DNA of 64,000 nucleotides from Sphaerulina vaccinii (GCA_022570795.1 JAKUDP010000008.1:1612001-1676000); one strand, 5' to 3'. Positions 21,201-32,749 are shown, counted from the stretch's first letter. Notes: a model not told the origin generated them from the letters alone. A program made the numbers and translations.

Positions 21201-21492
21201 TGTAGAACCACTTGGTTTCTAGTTCCACAACATCTGCTGGGATGAAGCCCTTCTCTTCCACCTTGTCCATAACCTCCTCCATCTGGTGCTCCTTGCCTTC
21301 GAACTTTGGAGCCACATATCCGGAGCCTTTATCGTGAACGATTCTGTGCGGAAGAGGTGCTCCAGGTACTCCTAGATGTGTAGGCTGCGGTGATGGCTGT
21401 CTGCCTGGCGTTCTGACTACGTTATCGAGCAGCTTATTTGGTGCAGTCCCGTTGACGCCATTAGCTCCATTGCTGAGAGCGTGTTCCGCCAT
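18245..21492 (-). CDS. GDH2: NAD-specific glutamate dehydrogenase
   Basis: The large (about 115 kDa-class) fungal NAD-dependent glutamate dehydrogenase, which deaminates glutamate to 2-oxoglutarate and ammonium during growth on amino acids. The spliced protein has 1,064 residues, the normal size for the family. Exon 1 is 18442-21492 and exon 2 is 18245-18388; the 53-nt intron has a GTGAGT donor and GACAG acceptor. Without exon 2 the conserved end (VPDNYLRAIFGSYLASR...) would be missing. The catalytic region includes FRGFHLRFRDIARGGIR, EILFMGPDENTADLVNWA and GGIPHDSYGMTT, followed by the nucleotide-binding part (IVDGAGVLYDPQGLDR, VPCGGRPESI, YIVEGANLFI). The start at 21492 (MAEHALSNG) is the first ATG; the open frame extends further without one. 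Confidence 0.95.
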
Positions 21493-22611
21493 GCTGGGTA
21501 GTGCTATGGGGTGGCTTGGTGGTTCTGAGAACTGTGAGAAGGTCAGAAATCTAGAGTGCCGCAAGAAGAGCTGTGCTCCCTTAAGACAAAAGAGGCAGAA
21601 GAGCTCTGACGATGTCGGTTAATCCTCTGCAAAGCTGAGCTGATCAAGGATGATACGACTCAAACGGACGTGAGGCATTTTATCTTCGCTTCTGACGCCC
21701 AGCTGAGCACCTCTGTGCCTGAATCGTTTCAGACTCACCTGTTGCATTGGCTGGAGATAGGGAAGCCGTCCAGCTGGAAATGGATCTGCTTTTGCTTCGG
21801 ATCGTGCGTTGGACACAAAGAGATTGCTAGGAACGGGAGTATGCTTAAGTCTTACATCTTCTGAACTCTTACAACCTGCTGACGAGCACGCCTTTGAATG
21901 TTCTACAATGCCATGGCTGGCTTCCATCCATTACCCAATTCATGACTATGTTTTTCTTCGGTTCTTCGCGGCCTACCTCGTACCTGGCGCTAATGACCCC
22001 AGGATCGACAACACGCGCCACAATGTGCGCGTGAACCACGTTTACTCTATTTCTGGCTGATCACCTGCCTCACAAAACCGCATCGTTCGTGGCGTAGTCG
22101 TAAGCACGAGAATGGACTTCGTACTTTGCTTCAGATGCCAAAAGAGTCCTCGTACAGTCTACTGCAACGATAACATCGTCAGCAATGATCTCGGTGTGGA
22201 AATGTCACTCATGCACGAGCACACCGCTGTCGTCAAGGGTCCCAGATGCATGAGATCCATCGTCACATCTCGGGCATGGTTGCCGGTCAGCCTCCGATTG
22301 AGCCATACCTTAGTCACTAGCATTGGAGAATGGCTCTGGCGTAATCGTAATGCGGAGAAGAATGGCTAGAGTGCAAGCATTGAGTCCCATGATCATTTGA
22401 TTCTGCGTTCGCTATGAACATTATTCGTTGCAACCATGCGTGCTCTGCTTCGCGTGCGAAGTGGCTTTCTATCCATTACCCAATTCATGACAATGTTTTA
22501 TCGTCCTGTACATCCTATGTATCCAATCATCGCTATGCTATGCCGCTTCAAAACCAATCAAACAAAATCGTGCTTATTGCCCAACCTCTTCTTTATGCCT
22601 TGATAGATGTG
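21493..22611. other. Intergenic between GDH2 promoter and GH16 3' end
   Basis: 1.1 kb without a supportable gene. It carries a duplicated motif of about 36 bp (near 21918 and 22462) listed as a finding, and a 7-bp GC-rich inverted repeat near 22013-22035. Confidence 0.5.
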
Positions 22612-24081
22612 CTAGATCCCCAACCCTAGACAGAAGATTACGGAGAAGGACAGAATGCCAAGGACTACAAGTGAGAATGGCGTCCATGCTGGTGGAGCAG
22701 CTTTTCCTGCACCAGAATGCGTGACAGATGCTGTCACAAAATTGCTGCCATTGTCGGTAGTAAGAGTAGCCAGTCCAGTCTGGGTGCCAGTAACGGCCTT
22801 GATTTCAGCTGCAAGAGCGACTGGAGTAGCACGGGCTCCAGCGAGCCAGGTAGTGGGAAGGCCTCTGTCGTCCCAGCCAGTCGATGCGCCAGCCGGGACG
22901 TAGATGGTGACAAGGAAGCCTTGATCGTTGTATTTTGTGACGGGACTACCACCGGAAGGCGTGGGCGAGGCTTCCACTGCAGACACAGAGAGCGATGGCG
23001 ACGACAAAACGGATGGGGACGACGACTAAGAACATGTTAGCATGGACATTGACAAAGGGCGCGGTGAAATCATCTTACTCACTGGGGCTGCCGATGGTGG
23101 AACGACCTTGCCCGAGCCACTGATGGTCCAGCCGGATGGCAGACCAGGTAGAGTGGTGTACGAGACAGTCGCCGTGTTCGTTGCGTGAGTTCCGCTCCAG
23201 CCTTCGTTTCCGCTCGTGGTCGATGTGATTGCGGGAGCATTGGCAACGGTGACACTACCACCAGAGTTGCCATTGATCTCACCTCCAGTCGACTCGATGC
23301 TCTCCCAAGTGCCACTCTTGTCGCCATAGCTGTACGCTGTGCCAGTAGAGTAATCGACAATCGACAGCGAGCTGACATACATGGAGAATGGCCCGGCAGA
23401 GTAATTGACAGCACCACCAGCCCATGCGATCGTGCCAGCAGAATTGGAGGAATCACCACCAGCCCATGACCCAAGCTTGAGCTGCATTGGTGTTTGAGGG
23501 TATTGTCCTTGAGCGTCGCCAGCATTGAGCACTCGGACTGTCTTGCTGTCGATCGACCATACAATCTGGTCCTTGGTCCACTCCACGGTATATGTATGCC
23601 ACTCGGTCTGCGTATTCGTGATGGCATGGACTGCAGCTCTGTCGTATGTTGTGGTTTGGCCCTTGCCAAAGTAGTTCGATTGCACTTCGTTATTGCTTCC
23701 TCCTAACCATTCCCAATCAATCTCGTCGAGATCATCACTCTGAAGCACAGCTGAACTGACAATGCCAGTACCAGGAGCTGCCTTCATCGTGACAGAGTAC
23801 TTTCCAAACATGATGTACCACTTCGAGCTGAGTGTTGGACCCTGTCCAGCACCAGCTACTGTGAAGACGGCACCATCCGAGCCGTATGTGGGATTGCTCG
23901 ATGCTGTGAATTGATCTGATTCTCCATCGGCAAAGTTGATTGTGAGTGATTTGCCCAGAGCTGGGTTCGGTGTGCAGCCGGATTGTACTGTTGGATTGCA
24001 ACTTGAGTATGTTTGGGCGGTTGCTGGTGATATGAGTCCGGCGATTGCTGCTATTGCGGCGAGGCGGAGAGGTGATCTCAT
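22612..24081 (-). CDS. Crh-type GH16 cell-wall transglycosylase, membrane or GPI anchored
   Basis: A chitin-glucan crosslinking enzyme of 470 residues in the Crh/Utr2 branch of GH16. It has a signal peptide (1-22), then the catalytic domain; the active-site motif DEIDWEWLG places the nucleophile and acid/base at Glu120 and Glu124 with Asp122 between. N-terminal paired cysteines (SSCNPTVQSGC) resemble the chitin-binding start of Crh proteins. A Ser/Thr-rich region follows, ending in a hydrophobic C-terminal segment (FSLVVLGILSFSVIFCLGLGI), either a transmembrane anchor or a GPI signal. Exon 1 is 23083-24081, exon 2 is 22612-23025, with a GTGAGT donor and CTTAG acceptor. The start at 24081 gives the cleanest signal peptide; two upstream in-frame ATGs would add 9 or 30 residues. 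Confidence 0.9.
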
Positions 24082-25391
24082 CTTGAGAAGAGTCGCAAGC
24101 GTAAGCATACTGGTAATGCTACGCTGTATCGATGGCTGTAATCTGTTTCTGACGTTGATGCTGCTGGTCAACGGTGCTGGATGAGAAAGATGCAGGCAGG
24201 AGTGTTGTTTGCGAGGGTGTGAAGTAGGAGCGACAGTTGTGTCTGGGATACTACCTTCTTATTTTCATGCATCTACGACCCTTCTAGCCATCGCGTCGTC
24301 AGCGCTCGCGATTTCTGTGTGCACGAGAGGTTGGACGAGGTTGGAAGCTTCACAGAAAAGCAGGAGGCGGGCAGGGGCGATCCTCGATTCTTGGCGGACC
24401 GAACTTGGCTGAGCTCGACACTCCTCTCTAATCAGTCTTCCTGAACACCATCTTCGACCTCTGCGACCACATATCACACTATCGATATGCCAATCGATGA
24501 TATTCGAGGCTTGGCCGCAATCTTGCCGCGAGCGTTGGTAACAAGCAACAGATATATTGGCTCCGCTACGAATCTGGCCTCTGCTCAAGGCAAACGCGAT
24601 GGGAACACCACAGCGCTATCCTGGCATTGCTCTGGCGACAACATGGCCGTTTGGTCTGCGAGCGCATTGCTCTGGTGATGAGTACAACGACGTTGCGAGC
24701 CATTTGCAGGCCGTTTGCGACCCATCGGACAATATATATATCATATCATCCGCTGACTGATGCTGGAATTTGGGAATGGCCCAAGATTGAGCGAGTTGAC
24801 GCTGGGTAAGGTGTGGGTTACGACATCAGAACTGCTCAAAAATGCGCTGTCGGCCCTGCTTCCTCTGTCCAGCATATTGCAAGGTGAGAGAGTATCAGCG
24901 GTGGTGAGTATCCGTTTGGAGCGGAACAGGGCTGGTTTCAGATTCTGCCTTGGTCGTACGCAATATCGAGCTTGGACCAAGCGTTACCCAGTCAACAGAC
25001 GAAGCTGATGACGCCAATCTATGCAGTACACAAAGCTTTGCATTCTACTATTCTTCTAAAACCATACCACTTACAGAGCATCTGCCTACACTCGAGCAGA
25101 CTTCACATCACATCGGGCTGAGCAGGCCCACATACACTACTTCGCTGTGCTAGGGATTGGCATTTTGCGAGGACTGAGGAACCTTTAAGAGAGGACACAC
25201 CACGGCGGTGGTTTGCGCTGGCGTACTAGCGGAGAGATGTACGTCCATCTGGAGACCCGAGATACTCCCAATGAACTGCAGACTGACATGCGATATGCAG
25301 ACCAGGAACCTGAAGCCATTTACTTGAGCTTCACAATACCACCCGGACCTTGGACCATTTCTGGATCTCACCTTGCAGACAATCAACGACA
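24082..25391. other. Shared upstream region of GH16 and Ace2/Swi5 genes
   Basis: 1.3 kb between two divergent genes, a wall-remodelling enzyme and a factor whose orthologs control septum and wall genes. A candidate 5' leader intron ends just before the Ace2/Swi5 ATG (CACCTTGCAG). No coding sequence is supportable. Confidence 0.5.
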
Positions 25392-27692
25392 ATGCTACCC
25401 GTAACCTCTTCGTCGATACAAAAGCGGCGTCAGACACATCGACGCCAGCAATCACTAGAGGTGCCCATCCTTGCGACTCCATTACCACAACACAGGAGAA
25501 CGAAATCGAGACCGACAACACACCGGCGAGGCCTGAGCGTAGATCAAGCAATGAGCGCTATGAACTCGCCGTCACAGTTTCGTCCACTTCTGCCGCAGGA
25601 TGGCTACCACGGGCTGCCTTCTGGACCACAATCAATACGAAACCAACAACAACAACTGGATACTAACACAGCATACGCCCTCCAGGAGCAACAACACCAA
25701 CAGCATTATATCATCAAGCAAGAACCGCAGTCGCAAAGTCTGCCACCGCCGCAAAGCGTACAGTCGCTCGCACAACCTCACTCTCTACCTCCTCAACCTC
25801 AAAACTTCCAATCCCACCTCCACCAACAGCTGCATGGCATGTTCAATCCCTCAGCCTCTGCCATCAGCGCCGAGTCCCAACAGACTGCAGCCTTCCAGAG
25901 CCTACAGAGCCATATGGCATGGTATGCTTCGCAGTTTGGAGGAAACTCACAGAATCCACAAGTCAATGGACAAAGTCAACCAGTCATTCAATTGACCCAG
26001 CCCGTCAACGAAATGGCCGGCCCTGTCTTCATGTCACAACAACAAATGCAAGTCATGCCAGGGACACCGCTATCTCATGGCCAGTCCCAGACTGTACCGA
26101 ATACACCTCAAAACCACACCCAGAGCTGGCCCAGTCCACCACCGACGCACGTCAAGCACCAGCGTAGCCAGAGCTACCAGCTCGATGTTGCACCAATGCC
26201 ACAACAGCAGGTACAGCGTCAGGTCTACGAGCTCGACGGATCGTTCAGCTTCGATAACGAGCAGGACTACGCAGCATCGTACTCGTCTTCGGTCGCCGAT
26301 CCCTCATCCCCAGCTCCGCAACACAATGCGTCGATGCCAACACTCTACGAAGAGCCCAGCGCCGATCTGCTTCTGCAGGCCACTGCTGGAGCCGAACATG
26401 ACTTCAACAGCCCTCATTTTATGGTAGGTGGCGGTCATATCTGCCCAGAGCAGGCCGCACTTGACGCAGCAGGTATCGACGCGACATACATCGACACAGG
26501 CATTACCGAAGAGCAGATCAATTCTTGGCTTGTCCACCCAGCTGGCAAAGGGGAGGCTTACCGCTGCAAGTGGGATGGCTGTGACACTGCCATCAATCGC
26601 AAAGAGAACGCTCGTTCGCACGTCCAGAACCACCTCGACGATCGTCGCTTCCGCTGCAATCCATGCGGCAAGCGTTTCAACCGACTCCACGATACCAAGA
26701 GACACCACCTTACACACACCAACGAGAGGCCAGCGATCTGCCCTTGCGGCAAGACGTTTGCACGTGCCGATGCGCTGACGCGCCACCGACAACGAGATAT
26801 GTGCGAAGGTGTTCTACCTGGTTTTCAAAAGCTGGAAGAGGAGAAGCCAAAGCGAGGACGGCCGAAGAAAGATCGGTCTGGCGATGGTGACAGGTCGAAG
26901 AAGTCGAGCAGACCAGATATGGAGAACCGAGCTAGAAAGGCTGCTTTGGCACGATCAATGGACCAAGCGAACAGAAGCCAAGCTGGAAGTTTCAGCTCTG
27001 CAGCGAGCGAGCGAAGCATGCCTGATACACCGCCACAACAGTCCGATGAGATGAGTGCTCACGACTTCCTTGATATGGACCACCCAGATTCGCAGTTCAA
27101 CGCGGCCACAGGATCTTGGATCGATACTCCTCCGAGCTCGCCACCTTCAGCTCTGCATGCTCAACTCTCCAAGGCGAAGCACTTCGAGTTGAGCATGCCA
27201 GAAGAGCGTGTTGTCTCGCCTTCAAAACTCTCGAATCGCGCATCGCCAACGCCTACCAGCAGATCTCACCACGATTCACACCACGAGTGCTCAAGTCCTG
27301 CCGATCATGATAAGAGCAGCTTCATGAGCTATTCGTCCCCAGCAGCATATCACGGTTTCCACGGAGGCTCAGGTGCTCTGGACGGAGTTGACATTTTCAA
27401 CGAGACCGTCGACTTCGATGTGCTGAACTCGCATCCAGAAGTCGGACGACAGGTCTTTTCTCCTCCAGGAGAATCCTGCAGCAGCTCCAGCGTCTACAAT
27501 TCCGACTACGAGACAGTTCACGCTCCCGCTGCAGTCAAGCCATCAGCCCACATGGCCACGATCTCTGAGTACGGTGTAACCACCACAAGCAGAAATCCAT
27601 TCGATATGGACGACTGTATGGTAAACACGGACGACTCGTACAACGACATTCGTGATATGCTAGATTCGTGGATCTCTGCGACCGGAAATTGA
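25392..27692 (+). CDS. C2H2 transcription factor, Ace2/Swi5 type
   Basis: A 766-residue transcription factor. Three adjacent zinc fingers lie at about residues 387-470: YRCKWDGC...RSHVQNHL, FRCNPCGKRFNRLHDTKRH and CPCGKTFARADALTRHRQRDMC. The arrangement, with a closing Cys where the last His would be, is the Swi5/Ace2 signature. A KRGRPKK AT-hook-like basic segment follows. The N-terminus (SSIQKRRQTHRRQQSLEVP, THRRGLSVDQAM) matches the conserved block of fungal Ace2 proteins. Between them lies a Gln/Pro-rich activation-type region. In yeasts the family controls late-M/G1, septum-degradation and wall genes; in Aspergillus, development and virulence traits. Translation from 25392 (MLPVTSSS) is chosen; an ATG 42 bp upstream would add residues that look like intron translation. 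Confidence 0.92.
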   Translation: MLPVTSSSIQKRRQTHRRQQSLEVPILATPLPQHRRTKSRPTTHRRGLSVDQAMSAMNSPSQFRPLLPQDGYHGLPSGPQSIRNQQQQLDTNTAYALQEQQHQQHYIIKQEPQSQSLPPPQSVQSLAQPHSLPPQPQNFQSHLHQQLHGMFNPSASAISAESQQTAAFQSLQSHMAWYASQFGGNSQNPQVNGQSQPVIQLTQPVNEMAGPVFMSQQQMQVMPGTPLSHGQSQTVPNTPQNHTQSWPSPPPTHVKHQRSQSYQLDVAPMPQQQVQRQVYELDGSFSFDNEQDYAASYSSSVADPSSPAPQHNASMPTLYEEPSADLLLQATAGAEHDFNSPHFMVGGGHICPEQAALDAAGIDATYIDTGITEEQINSWLVHPAGKGEAYRCKWDGCDTAINRKENARSHVQNHLDDRRFRCNPCGKRFNRLHDTKRHHLTHTNERPAICPCGKTFARADALTRHRQRDMCEGVLPGFQKLEEEKPKRGRPKKDRSGDGDRSKKSSRPDMENRARKAALARSMDQANRSQAGSFSSAASERSMPDTPPQQSDEMSAHDFLDMDHPDSQFNAATGSWIDTPPSSPPSALHAQLSKAKHFELSMPEERVVSPSKLSNRASPTPTSRSHHDSHHECSSPADHDKSSFMSYSSPAAYHGFHGGSGALDGVDIFNETVDFDVLNSHPEVGRQVFSPPGESCSSSSVYNSDYETVHAPAAVKPSAHMATISEYGVTTTSRNPFDMDDCMVNTDDSYNDIRDMLDSWISATGN

Positions 27693-28651
27693 GCCATCTG
27701 GATTTGACTGCATAGCGTTTTGAGCGATTGAAAGACTGGACGATGCCTATGGAAACGCGCAAGCGAACGACTCTGAACGATATAGAGGAGGACCTAATGA
27801 CGACTGTGTACGAAAGACAACGACTGCATATCGATACGATGAACATGAGAGGGCATATGGGTGTGTGACTACTGGTGTTTCGGAAAACATGGCGTGGCCT
27901 TGCTCTTTGCTTCTTCATGGCAGAGGATGGAGCGATGTGCTTCATGCTGACGCATAATGCACAGAAGCTCCGTTCTGCTTATTGATTAATGACCTTTTGC
28001 AGCGTTCTGCGACGATTACCCAAACGGTGTGCATGTTGTTGTGTTCGTTCACACTGTCACTTACGCGATGGAGAGACGCATGTCATGTACACTATGGGCG
28101 GGCTGGGAAACGAATTTGCTTTTGCATTAGATAGTCTTAGGTAGCAGTCCTTGGTTCGTTGGCGGGTTGAGTTGGCCGTATGGCTTTGACTCCCAGCTGG
28201 TGACCGAGTAGAACTCCTTTTGACCATTTTACGACTCTATTCACTACAGCTTTCGAATGAGGCGTCTTGTCACGAATTCTCTGATACTATACTTCAGAGG
28301 TCAGCGCGGACTACACAGGAGCGGTTAGTGTTGCAACACTAGAGACAGCAATGCGCACTAATAATATGCAAAGACTCCAGTAGTGATATCTCCTTCGTTG
28401 ATCATAATACATATCGGAACATAACAGCGCATGCAATCGTACAGTCAGAACTCGCACCACCCTTGGCCATCCACACTCCTTCTCCACGATCCAATTCCTC
28501 GACCTCGTTCACCTGCGCCACACTGTAAAGTAACAAACATCCTCATCATCCTCAAACCCAGAAACTCCCATCTACCCACTGACAACGCCTTGATGAAGAG
28601 CTCGATATACGCTCATATCAAAACCGACAACAGCGTTTTCTGTCTCCCTCG
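27693..28651. other. Intergenic, convergent 3' flanks
   Basis: Nearly 1 kb between two convergent genes. The first part probably includes a long 3' UTR of the Ace2/Swi5 gene. No frame, repeat or RNA gene is supportable. Confidence 0.5.
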
Positions 28652-28939
28652 TCAGCTCCTCGTAGACTTGCTCCATCCTGAAGGCGGCCTTGGCGATACC
28701 GGACTAGAAGGCGTCCTGCTGCTTCTCGTGGACGAATAGGATTTAGATTTGGAAGAATAGCTCGCAGTTCGCGGACGCGAAGATGCTACGTAGACTGATG
28801 AAGCTCTTCTGGGACGTCCATCGCTTGTTGTTGTGTAGGAGCTGCGCTTTTTGACGTATTCTAGATGTGGATCGCCGAAGTAGAGTGGTCTGCGATTGGG
28901 ATTGTTCTCTGCTTCTTCTGTGAATGCGCCGAAACACAT
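28652..28939 (-). CDS. Small Ser/Arg-rich hypothetical protein
   Basis: A 95-residue protein beginning MCFGAFTEEAENNPNRRPLY at 28939. The first 35 residues look conserved-protein-like (aromatic, charged, YFGDPHLEYVKK); the rest is a low-complexity Ser/Arg/Tyr/Thr tail (SYSSKSKSYSSTRSSRTPSS). Many ascomycetes have short orphan proteins with a similar MCFG-type N-terminus, but I cannot name a function. The frame is open for another 84 codons upstream; those residues look like non-coding translation, so the internal ATG is preferred. Confidence 0.55.
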   Translation of the reverse strand: MCFGAFTEEAENNPNRRPLYFGDPHLEYVKKRSSYTTTSDGRPRRASSVYVASSRPRTASYSSKSKSYSSTRSSRTPSSPVSPRPPSGWSKSTRS

Positions 28940-29309
28940 TTTTGTAGTAGGCCGTGAGGTCCGGAGAGTGTTGTTGTGATGTTGGTGACGATTTTTTGGT
29001 ATCTGCTGATGAGGCGTTGTCCAGAACGCAGCGTCGCGCCAGGTGGGGTGAGGTTGGTGTATGGACGACCACAGGAATCGGGAAAGCTTGATGCCTGTCA
29101 GGACAGAACCTTGCGCCGATACCGAACACGTTCGAGTAAGTTGTGAGACGTTAACGGATAGTGTCATTCGAACTCTCCGGTGTACCATCATACAAGTGCC
29201 GTGTCTGCTGAAAAGAGGCCGCCGTCAGCCGCTTACACGTGGTCCTGTTGCAAGCGCTCAGCTGCGGTGGTTCTGATGAGGCTGTACTGCGTCATGCACG
29301 ATGCTTCCT
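28940..29309. other. Intergenic upstream of small Ser-rich gene
   Basis: 370 bp between the GH76 stop and the small Ser/Arg-rich gene; both genes are on the minus strand. No distinct element is seen. Confidence 0.5.
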
Positions 29310-31090
29310 TCATGCCTTGCTGCTTCCGTTGGCCACGAGCGTAAGGTCTGTCGCAGCCCTAATTACTGCGAGTCCTTGCGCCTGAGTTTCTACTGTCCTG
29401 TTATCTGATACTTGTTTCGAAATTGACGATGAGCGCAGAATCTTGTTACTGAATAGATGGCAGTCGCTGTAACCGGAGCAACTCCAAGGTGGAGAGTCTA
29501 GCAGATCGAGCTGGTTACAGATGTCAACGCTGCCAGAGGGTGTTGGGTAAGCATAGCCCGGTGCTGGCCCTTGGGTTCGGTTGACCTAGACCAGACCGGT
29601 CAGTATCGAAACGCCACCAACACTCTCGTAGGCTCATCCGGACTTACATATGGAGCGCCCCACCACTGGCCCATGATGTTGGTTCCATCGCGTGTGCTCA
29701 AAGCAGCATGTGCGTTGTGCTGCACCCAAGCAGAGTAGCCCTGGCACCTGTCGTTATGACTCTGCGCAAGTTCTGAGGAAGCCAGCACACTGATGCCATC
29801 GACGAGCGGTGTTTGGATAGGCAGTACTGTGCAAAAGTAGTCGAAGTGCTCGAAGTAGGCACCTTTAAAGATCAAAGCGTCTTGAGAGCAGTTGGCGGGA
29901 GCATCACAATAGTCTTCAAGAATACCGTTTCGACCAAGACCTGCCCATTCGCTCGCACCCCCGTAGCCACTGGCATCCCAGCCTGTGGCATTGACGACAG
30001 TATCGATGAGGTTGTAGCCGTCTTCCAGATAGGACGTGTCGCCTGTCGCTTCCCACAAGCCTCTCAGACCAGTCAGCATGACACCTTGATTGTACGAATA
30101 GACCATCTCGTTCCGCTGATCGCAAGTCGTCTGGTTTGGCGAGATGTGGAAGCCATCGACAATGAGGCCTTGTGCATTCGTGAAGTTATGCGTCTTAAAC
30201 CAGGCCCATTCCTCCTTCGCATTCTCCAGGAATAGCGGATCATGTGCTGCGAGTGGGCTCAGTGGAGGCAAAGTCTTGTTCGTCTGAGCATGATACTCCG
30301 GATGAGGATAGGGATCCGTGATGTTGTCGCCTGGGAAGTAGAAGTACATCATGATCGAGCTGGATACGAACAGCTCATTCGTGATCGCGTTCTTGTAGGT
30401 CTCCAATGCTGGGTTCCAGGTAAGACCGCCATCACATTGGGAGGTGTTGAACTTATCCTGTACAATGTTGTAGAAGATGTGTGCTCGGTGTGCATACATT
30501 GCAATATCGTCTTCTCCAAGACCAGACTGGGAATACGACTGATATTGATCGATGAATCTGATGACCTCGAGCCATTCCATAACGACCCATTGAGCATCAT
30601 CGTAAGCTGCGTCGAATATCTGGATAGTGTCCTCATTGTCGTAATAAGTTCTCATTTCAGAATAGTAGGTATTGATATCACTTTCTAGCTGGGTAGCAGA
30701 AGTCTGAGCTCCAGGCCCATGGCCTTCGTATGTTTGAAGAGCATCAACGAATGTTCTCTGAGTGGATGCGGTAACGGTATCGATCAGGGCACCTATCCAC
30801 TGTATCGTGCTTGGCCAGTATGTGCCGTTCCAGTATGTACCTTGCATCGTACTTATAGCATCTTGTGTCTGATTTAGCCAGTAGCCGCCGGTAGTGTCTG
30901 GTCCAGTATATTGCCATCGAGGCTCATCGCCGCTATATCCATCCCAGAATGAGGTTTGTACAGCACCAAATGTGAAGCCTGTTAGTGATAACGAAAGGAA
31001 CCACGATCTGTACATCGTGTAAAGCGAAAGAAATGCAACAAAAACAATCACGGCCTCGCCGGCCACCCAAAGGGGGGAAGTCGCACGCAT
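29310..31090 (-). CDS. GH76 alpha-1,6-mannanase-like (Dfg5/Dcw1-related superfamily)
   Basis: A 572-residue glycoside hydrolase family 76 protein. GH76 members hydrolyse or transglycosylate alpha-1,6-mannan; the Dfg5/Dcw1 subgroup links GPI proteins to the wall. The catalytic Asp pair is at 164-165 (FDAAYDDAQWVVMEW). Supporting blocks are GGLTWNP, YNQGVMLTGLRGLWEATGD and KGAYFEHFDYF. Residues 12-45 contain two hydrophobic stretches, so it may be membrane-anchored or start at Met26 with a signal peptide. Exon 1 is 29648-31090; exon 2 is 29310-29585, joined by a 62-nt intron (GTAAGT...GTCTAG) straight after the MGQWWGAPY motif. Reading through the intron would end after 15 more residues. Exon 2 adds 91 residues with four cysteines. 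Confidence 0.85.
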
Positions 31091-31828
31091 CTTTAATATA
31101 GCGTAAACTTCAATCGTGCACCATGAAAGAGATTGAAATCTGCGGCATCCTGAGCCTATTTAGGTTCAGCCTCAGGTCTGGTTGGATATCCTGGTCAAAT
31201 GGTGGATAGAAGCCGGAGATGTTCTGCAGTGGTTACCATATGTGGTCTTTTCTGTTCCTCTTCTTGGCCATAGGCATCAAAGGCAAATGTAAGGACAGGA
31301 GGATAGCAGCCAGTCAAGTGGGGGATGCTTCTCCTTTAGCATTTATAGTAACCAGATCAACAGAGAGGCGGTAAAGGAGCCTCGGGTGGTTTCATCTTGA
31401 TCATATGCGGTGGTCACAACGCGTCCTGCACATTGGTCTTCAGGTACTCGAGCAGGATGTGGAGCCAGTCTCGTCGAAGGTCTGTGATCACTTCTCGATG
31501 AAGACAGTGCAGATGTCGTGCACTCAACAAGGAAAGATGGAGTGGTGTGGGCAGGAATGATTGGTCTTGGCCGTGAGGTTTTCGTGTTGTGGGGACAACG
31601 GCGGGCATCCATGAACGCATCACGCGACAGCCCTGCTCATATCGACAACACACGATAGCCCCTCCAGATTGAAGGACGATGCTGGTCTGGTGACAGTCTT
31701 CAAAATGCCATACAAGGCGCCAATGGCTGCGAAGCCATCGAAGCAAATATTTGACCCATTCAACAGCTCCGCGACTGGGTACGAAAACAATATGTATTGT
31801 GTATTCCTCCTAGAGATATGCTGACTGT
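31091..31828. other. Intergenic between GH76 and BRCT genes
   Basis: 738 bp between divergent genes. Minus-strand frames without an ATG occur near 31343-31746 (one holds TPLHLSLLSARHLH, reminiscent of an ankyrin repeat), but no gene model can be built. Confidence 0.45.
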
Positions 31829-32749
31829 ATGGGACAACATAGCCACCAGAGAGCGGACAATCGACTAAGTGGCAGTACATCATGGCGCGACTCGCGGAGT
31901 ATCAAACTGCGAGAGCAGTTCAGCAGTGGAAGTGGTGGCGGCAAACGTATGAACGATACAGTCGGCGCAGGAAGCCTTGACTTTGGGCAGGATGGACGAC
32001 TTGAAAATGGCGGGTGGGAGAAGGGCGCAAAAGGATTACGGACTGGAGGTCAGCAGAGCATATGGGAGAGCATGAAAGTCAAGAAGGAGGATGGAGAAAG
32101 ACCAGCAAAGCGCATCAAGACGGAAGAACCAACGGCCAAGCCTAGCACGATTGTGAGCCCATTCACACCATACAGGAAGCCAGATGGCACAATCCGCGAG
32201 AGCAGCTGGACATCGCACGAGCTGTCACCTTCTGACTTACTGGAGCCTATCGATCCATTACCTTCGACTAAGTCACCCACGATCAAGCAGGAAGATGTGA
32301 CGCAGCCTAGCCAGGACGTTGATACAAAAGCCGAATCTGCTGAAAGCGAAGCCAACGAAAGAAAGCCACCACCAGCACCGCAGATCTTCGCAAATCTGAC
32401 AATATACTTGAATGGATGCACAGCGCCACTCTCAGACCACAAGCTCAAGCACTTGATCAGCACACACGGCGGGAACATGTCTATATCTCTTGGTCGAAGA
32501 ACAGTAACTCATGTCATCCTCGGCAAGATCAACGCCAATGGCGGATGTGGTGGCGGACTGGCTGGCACAAAGATCCAGAAAGAGATTGCTACTCTACGAG
32601 GCAAGAGCGTCAAGTTCGTCACAGCAGAGTGGATTGTGGACAGCATCAAGGCTGGGAAGCGGCTACCTGAAAGCAGATATGAGGCTATGAAGCTTGCACC
32701 AAAAGGAGTAGCGAACATCAGCACCATGTTCAAGCCCACGGCAAAGTGA
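31829..32749 (+). CDS. BRCT-domain protein
   Basis: An intronless protein of 306 residues with one C-terminal BRCT domain (about 195-290). It opens with IFANLTIYLNGCTAPLSDHKLKHL, followed by the HGGNMSISLGRRTVTHVIL strand-turn, and the conserved tryptophan in VTAEWIVDSIKAGKRLPE. The N-terminal 190 residues look disordered, with basic clusters (KVKKEDGERPAKRIKTEE) likely to be a nuclear signal. BRCT domains bind phosphopeptides or DNA ends, so a DNA-damage or replication role is probable. The BRCT-first-strand wording resembles Rev1-type BRCTs, but no polymerase domain is present. Confidence 0.82.
   Translation: MGQHSHQRADNRLSGSTSWRDSRSIKLREQFSSGSGGGKRMNDTVGAGSLDFGQDGRLENGGWEKGAKGLRTGGQQSIWESMKVKKEDGERPAKRIKTEEPTAKPSTIVSPFTPYRKPDGTIRESSWTSHELSPSDLLEPIDPLPSTKSPTIKQEDVTQPSQDVDTKAESAESEANERKPPPAPQIFANLTIYLNGCTAPLSDHKLKHLISTHGGNMSISLGRRTVTHVILGKINANGGCGGGLAGTKIQKEIATLRGKSVKFVTAEWIVDSIKAGKRLPESRYEAMKLAPKGVANISTMFKPTAK

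Noticed and set aside
31343..31746. Minus-strand frame with TPLHLSLL, considered an ankyrin repeat
   Set aside because: Only one short ankyrin-like phrase, no ATG at the frame start and no second repeat.
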